From positions 5,741,501-5,805,500 of the forward strand of contig NC_092616.1 of the NCBI RefSeq assembly GCF_047663525.1: DNA of 64,000 bases, in the 5' to 3' direction. Every line of letters begins with the position of its first letter. Positions within the stretch are counted from its first letter, which is position 1. The notes under the pieces were generated by a model. That model did not search any database, was not told the DNA's origin, and saw nothing but the letters and a program-made list of their open reading frames with translations. The DNA is from Anas platyrhynchos (lineage: Eukaryota; Chordata; Aves; Anseriformes; Anatidae). Below are positions 62,701 through 64,000 of this stretch, one piece after another. Position numbers and translations under genes: made by a program.

Positions 62701-63751
62701 CATACTGGTTTATACTGGTCTATACTGGTTGGTACCAGTCCATACTGGTCCATTCTGATCCATATTGGTTGGTACCAGTCCATGCTGGTCCGTACTGGTT
62801 TATACCGGTCCATACTGATTTATACTGATCTGTCCTGGTCCATACTGGTCCATACTGGTTTATATGGATCCATACTGGTTGGTACCAGTCCATACTGGTC
62901 CATACTGGTTGGTACCAGTCCATACTGGTTTATACCGGTCCATACTGCTTGATACTGATCTGTACTGGTCCATACTGGTTTATACTGGTCCATACTGGTT
63001 GGTACTGATTTGTACTGGTCCATACTGGTTTATACTGGTTTATACTGGTCCATACTGGTTAGTACCAGTCCATACTGGTCCATACTGGTTGGTACTGATC
63101 TGTACTGATCCATACTGGTTTACACTGGTCCATACTGGTTGGTACTGATCTGTAGTGGTCCATACTGGTTTATGCTGGTCCACATTGGTCCATACTGGTT
63201 TATACTGGTCTGTACTGGTTTATACTGGTCTGTACTTGCCCATACTGGTTTATAGTGGTTTATACTGGTCTGTACTGGTCCATACTGGTTTATACTGGTC
63301 CATACTGGTCTGGTCTGTACTGGTCCATACTGGTTTATACTGGTCTGTGCTGGTCCATACTGTTTTATACTGGCCTGTACTGGTTTATACTGGTCCATAC
63401 TGGTTTATACTGGTCCATACTGTTTTATACTGGTCCATACTGGTCCATACTGGTCCCTCCCCCACAGACCCTCCCTGGACTGCGAGGCCAAGCAGTGGCG
63501 GTGAGTCACGTGACCTCCCGTTAACCCCGCCCCCTTTTCCTTAACCCCGCCCCCTTTTCCTTAACCCCGCCCCCTTTGGCAGTGGCCCCGCCCCCTCGGG
63601 GTGAGGCCCCGCCCCCTGACCACCCTTGGCCCCGCCCCCTCGCAGGCTGGCCGCTGACGTCATCAACGACCTGGGGCTGGTGCTGGAGCTGCTGGCGCCG
63701 TACTGGGGGGGGGCGGGGCCTCTGCTGCTGGGCGGGGCCGCCATCGCCAGG
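56656..63751 (+). CDS. RUSF1: RUSF1 (C16orf58), RUS/DUF647 family, 5' half of gene
   Basis: Five coding exons (56656-56733, 59121-59235, 61901-61946, 63468-63500, 63646-63751) join in phase and encode the start of the DUF647 domain: LLLPQGYPESVSGDYGRYQAW, STRAVLQTVGVGDSAAT, GVGMVTRIVFAWLQG, SLDCEAKQWRLAADVINDLG, LVLELLAPYW. Human RUSF1 has FLPQGFPDSVSPDYLPYQLW, GRIVFAW, KLDCNAKQWRLFADILNDVA and FLEIMAPVYP. It is a membrane-associated protein related to plant ROOT UVB SENSITIVE; its animal role is poorly known. Hydrophobic segments (VLELLAPYW, LLLGGAAIA) are consistent with membrane association. The 3' half lies beyond the window, and the first exon is unclear. The introns are minisatellites, as in the neighbours. 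Confidence 0.93.
56734..57830 (+). repeat. RUSF1 intron: GGGGACTGGGAGGGACTGGG array
   Basis: Units of 10-12 bp (GACTGGGAGGG, GTTTATACTGGGAGG, GGCACTGGGAG) begin at the donor itself (GTACTGGGGGCACTGG). A higher-order block of about 300 bp starting near GTTTATACTGGGAGGGCAC recurs at 56894, 57157 and 57437. Confidence 0.93.
57815..59120 (+). repeat. RUSF1 intron: 166/176-bp repeat carrying acceptor and exon start copies
   Basis: Seven upstream copies of the acceptor plus exon start (TACTGGCAG then GCGCTGTGCAGCAC) begin their exon-like part at 57969, 58105, 58271, 58437, 58603, 58779 and 58955; the real exon follows at 59121. Steps are 136, 166, 166, 166, 176, 176, 166. Two copies (58271, 58779) read GCACAGTGCAGAAC. 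The copy at 57969 translates ALCSTMTGTLVL and then a stop, close to the real ALCSTVTGTL; the others read ALCSTLRGVLGS and stop. Between them lie TACTGGTTTA decamers and ACTGGGAGCACTGGGAGTTA. Confidence 0.95.
59121..59235 (+). CDS. RUSF1: RUSF1 exon ALCSTVTGTLSTRAV
   Basis: Thirty-eight codons plus one base: ALCSTVTGTLSTRAVLQTVG, VGDSAATATGATLTWVLR. Human has SSLSGSLATQAVLLGIGVGN and ATVSAATATWLVKD. Acceptor TGGCAG, donor GTGAGT. Confidence 0.92.
59236..60600 (+). repeat. RUSF1 intron: 170-180 bp CCCCAAAATC repeat
   Basis: About seven copies of a complex unit: TTTTTCGCCCCAAAATCGGC, TCCGGCACCCCCAAAAACCC, CCCAAATCTCCCCTTATCCC, CCTCAGTTTTTCATTCTGGC, CCCAAAATCTCCGGTAGTGG. The GGTAGTGGCCCC marker recurs at 59361, 59534, 59703, 59877, 60048, 60221 and 60395, spacing 169-174. 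The first unit starts about 10 bases after the donor. Confidence 0.94.
60601..61890 (+). repeat. RUSF1 intron: TGATTTCACCCCAAAATCTC array
   Basis: Units of 20-45 bp: CCCAAATCTCCCTGATTTCA, CCCCAAAATCTCCAGATTTC, ATTCCCAAATTCT. A block at about 61045-61225 is repeated at about 61250-61410. Pyrimidine-rich up to the acceptor at 61900. Confidence 0.92.
61901..61946 (+). CDS. RUSF1: RUSF1 exon GMVTRIVFAW
   Basis: Forty-six nt; with the split codons it reads DGVGMVTRIVFAWLQG. Human has DSTGMLGRIVFAWWKG. Acceptor CCGCAG, donor GTGAGC. Confidence 0.94.
61947..62310 (+). repeat. RUSF1 intron, part A: ACTGGGAGGGACTGGGAGGG array
   Basis: It starts at the donor (GTGAGCACTGGGGGCACTGG) and consists of CACTGGGAGGGACTGGGAG and GGTTATTGGGGTTACTGG units. 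Confidence 0.92.
62311..63455 (+). repeat. RUSF1 intron, part B: TACTGGTTTA / TACTGGTCCA decamer array
   Basis: A strict 10-bp unit, TACTGG plus TTTA, TCCA, TTGG or TCTG, is repeated more than 100 times over 1.1 kb with few interruptions. The period is close to one DNA helical turn. Encoded YWSILVYTGLYW-like open frames are artefacts. It ends just before the acceptor CCCCCACAG. Confidence 0.95.
63468..63500 (+). CDS. RUSF1: RUSF1 exon LDCEAKQW
   Basis: Thirty-three nt; with the flanking split codons it gives GPSLDCEAKQWR. Human GSKLDCNAKQWR. Donor GTGAGT at 63501. Confidence 0.94.
63501..63645 (+). other. Short RUSF1 intron (145 nt)
   Basis: Contains GTCACGTGAC (63505-63514, an E-box/CLEAR-type palindrome) right behind the donor. 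Three copies of TTAACCCCGCCCCCTTTTCC follow, then a C-rich acceptor CTCGCAG. Confidence 0.9.
63646..63751 (+). CDS. RUSF1: RUSF1 exon LAADVINDLGLVLELLAPYW
   Basis: With the split arginine it reads RLAADVINDLGLVLELLAPY, WGGAGPLLLGGAAIAR. Human RLFADILNDVAMFLEIMAPVYP and a hydrophobic segment. The donor AGG-GTGTGA is weak; the end is inferred because the frame stops (TGA) directly after and the family continues. Confidence 0.88.
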
Positions 63752-64000
63752 GTGTGACGTCACGGGGGGCGGGGCCTCAAGGGGGGCGGGGCTTGGGGGG
63801 CTGGGGGCGGGGTTTAGGGGGGAGGGGGCGGGGCTTGGGGGAGGGGGTGGGGTTTAGGGGGGAGGGGGCGGGGCTTGGGGTGTTAGAGGGGGACTGGGGG
63901 GTACTGGGGGATACTGGGGGGTGTACTGGGATGGGACTGGGGGATACTGGGGAGTACTGGGAGTATACTGGGAGATACTGGGGGGTACTGGGAGATCCTG
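63752..64000 (+). repeat. RUSF1 intron start: GGGGCGGGGCTTGGGG and TACTGGGG arrays
   Basis: Behind the donor, GGGGGCGGGGCTTGGGG units (five to six) are followed from 63885 by GGATACTGGGGGGTACTGGG units to the window end. Confidence 0.9.

Noticed and set aside
62193-63544. Frames reading YWSILVYTGLYW, which look like repeated membrane segments
   Set aside because: Product of the TACTGG decamer array in a RUSF1 intron; frame depends only on the 10-bp period.
1-64000. Transposable elements (CR1 LINE, SINE, endogenous retrovirus)
   Set aside because: I saw no reverse transcriptase, LTR, poly(A)-tailed SINE or target-site duplication. The AATT-rich intron 1 array and the 120-180 bp units were considered and look like simple tandem repeats.

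Overview
Vertebrate nuclear DNA, most likely from a GC-rich bird microchromosome. Three genes lie on the + strand. Their exons are compact, GC-rich and conserved at protein level, while nearly every intron, UTR and spacer is a G- or C-rich minisatellite. Gene names rest on my recognition of the encoded peptides against mammalian proteins from memory. The bird assignment is an inference from base composition, the ACTGGGA- and CCATAGAG-type repeats and the absence of any recognisable SINE, LINE or LTR element.

Layout: (1) 1-9400, the 3' part of SRCAP (ATPase of the H2A.Z-loading SRCAP complex): the end of one exon, two short complete exons and a long terminal exon with three AT-hooks and the C-terminus ALRGRKAKT. 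The terminal exon shows about six apparent reading-frame switches. Its 3' UTR (9401 to about 12400) is a giant array of YY1-like AAGATGGC motifs, first in + then in - orientation, partly mixed with TGACGTCA palindromes. (2) 12843-13075, a compact promoter with six RFX X-box-like motifs about 31 bp apart and two NRF1 palindromes. (3) 13194-53188, complete RNF40 (BRE1B, H2B ubiquitin ligase), 19 coding exons ending in the C3HC4 RING finger, with a 3' UTR built of 175/185-bp repeats and a poly(A) signal at 54988. (4) 56656-63751, the 5' half of RUSF1 (C16orf58, DUF647/RUS family), five coding exons seen; its first exon is uncertain and the gene runs off the window.

The coding content matches a gene set from human 16p11.2, but SRCAP and RNF40 are here separated by less than 1 kb, and RUSF1 follows RNF40. 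PHKG2 and CFAP119, which I remember lying between SRCAP and RNF40 in mammals, are absent. SRCAP and RNF40 both act on chromatin (H2A.Z exchange and H2B monoubiquitination).

Most unusual: the minisatellites are tied to gene structure. Most introns begin, at or near the donor, with the first unit of their own array. In three introns the array has also captured and amplified the edge of the neighbouring exon with its splice site: six copies of a 48-nt exon end plus donor, two copies of a 64-nt exon end plus donor, and seven copies of an acceptor plus exon start. Arrays of unrelated sequence share higher-order periods near 166-185 bp, with steps of 10 bp. Several arrays are dense fields of one transcription-factor-like motif (YY1, CRE/ATF, GC box, POU octamer, RFX).
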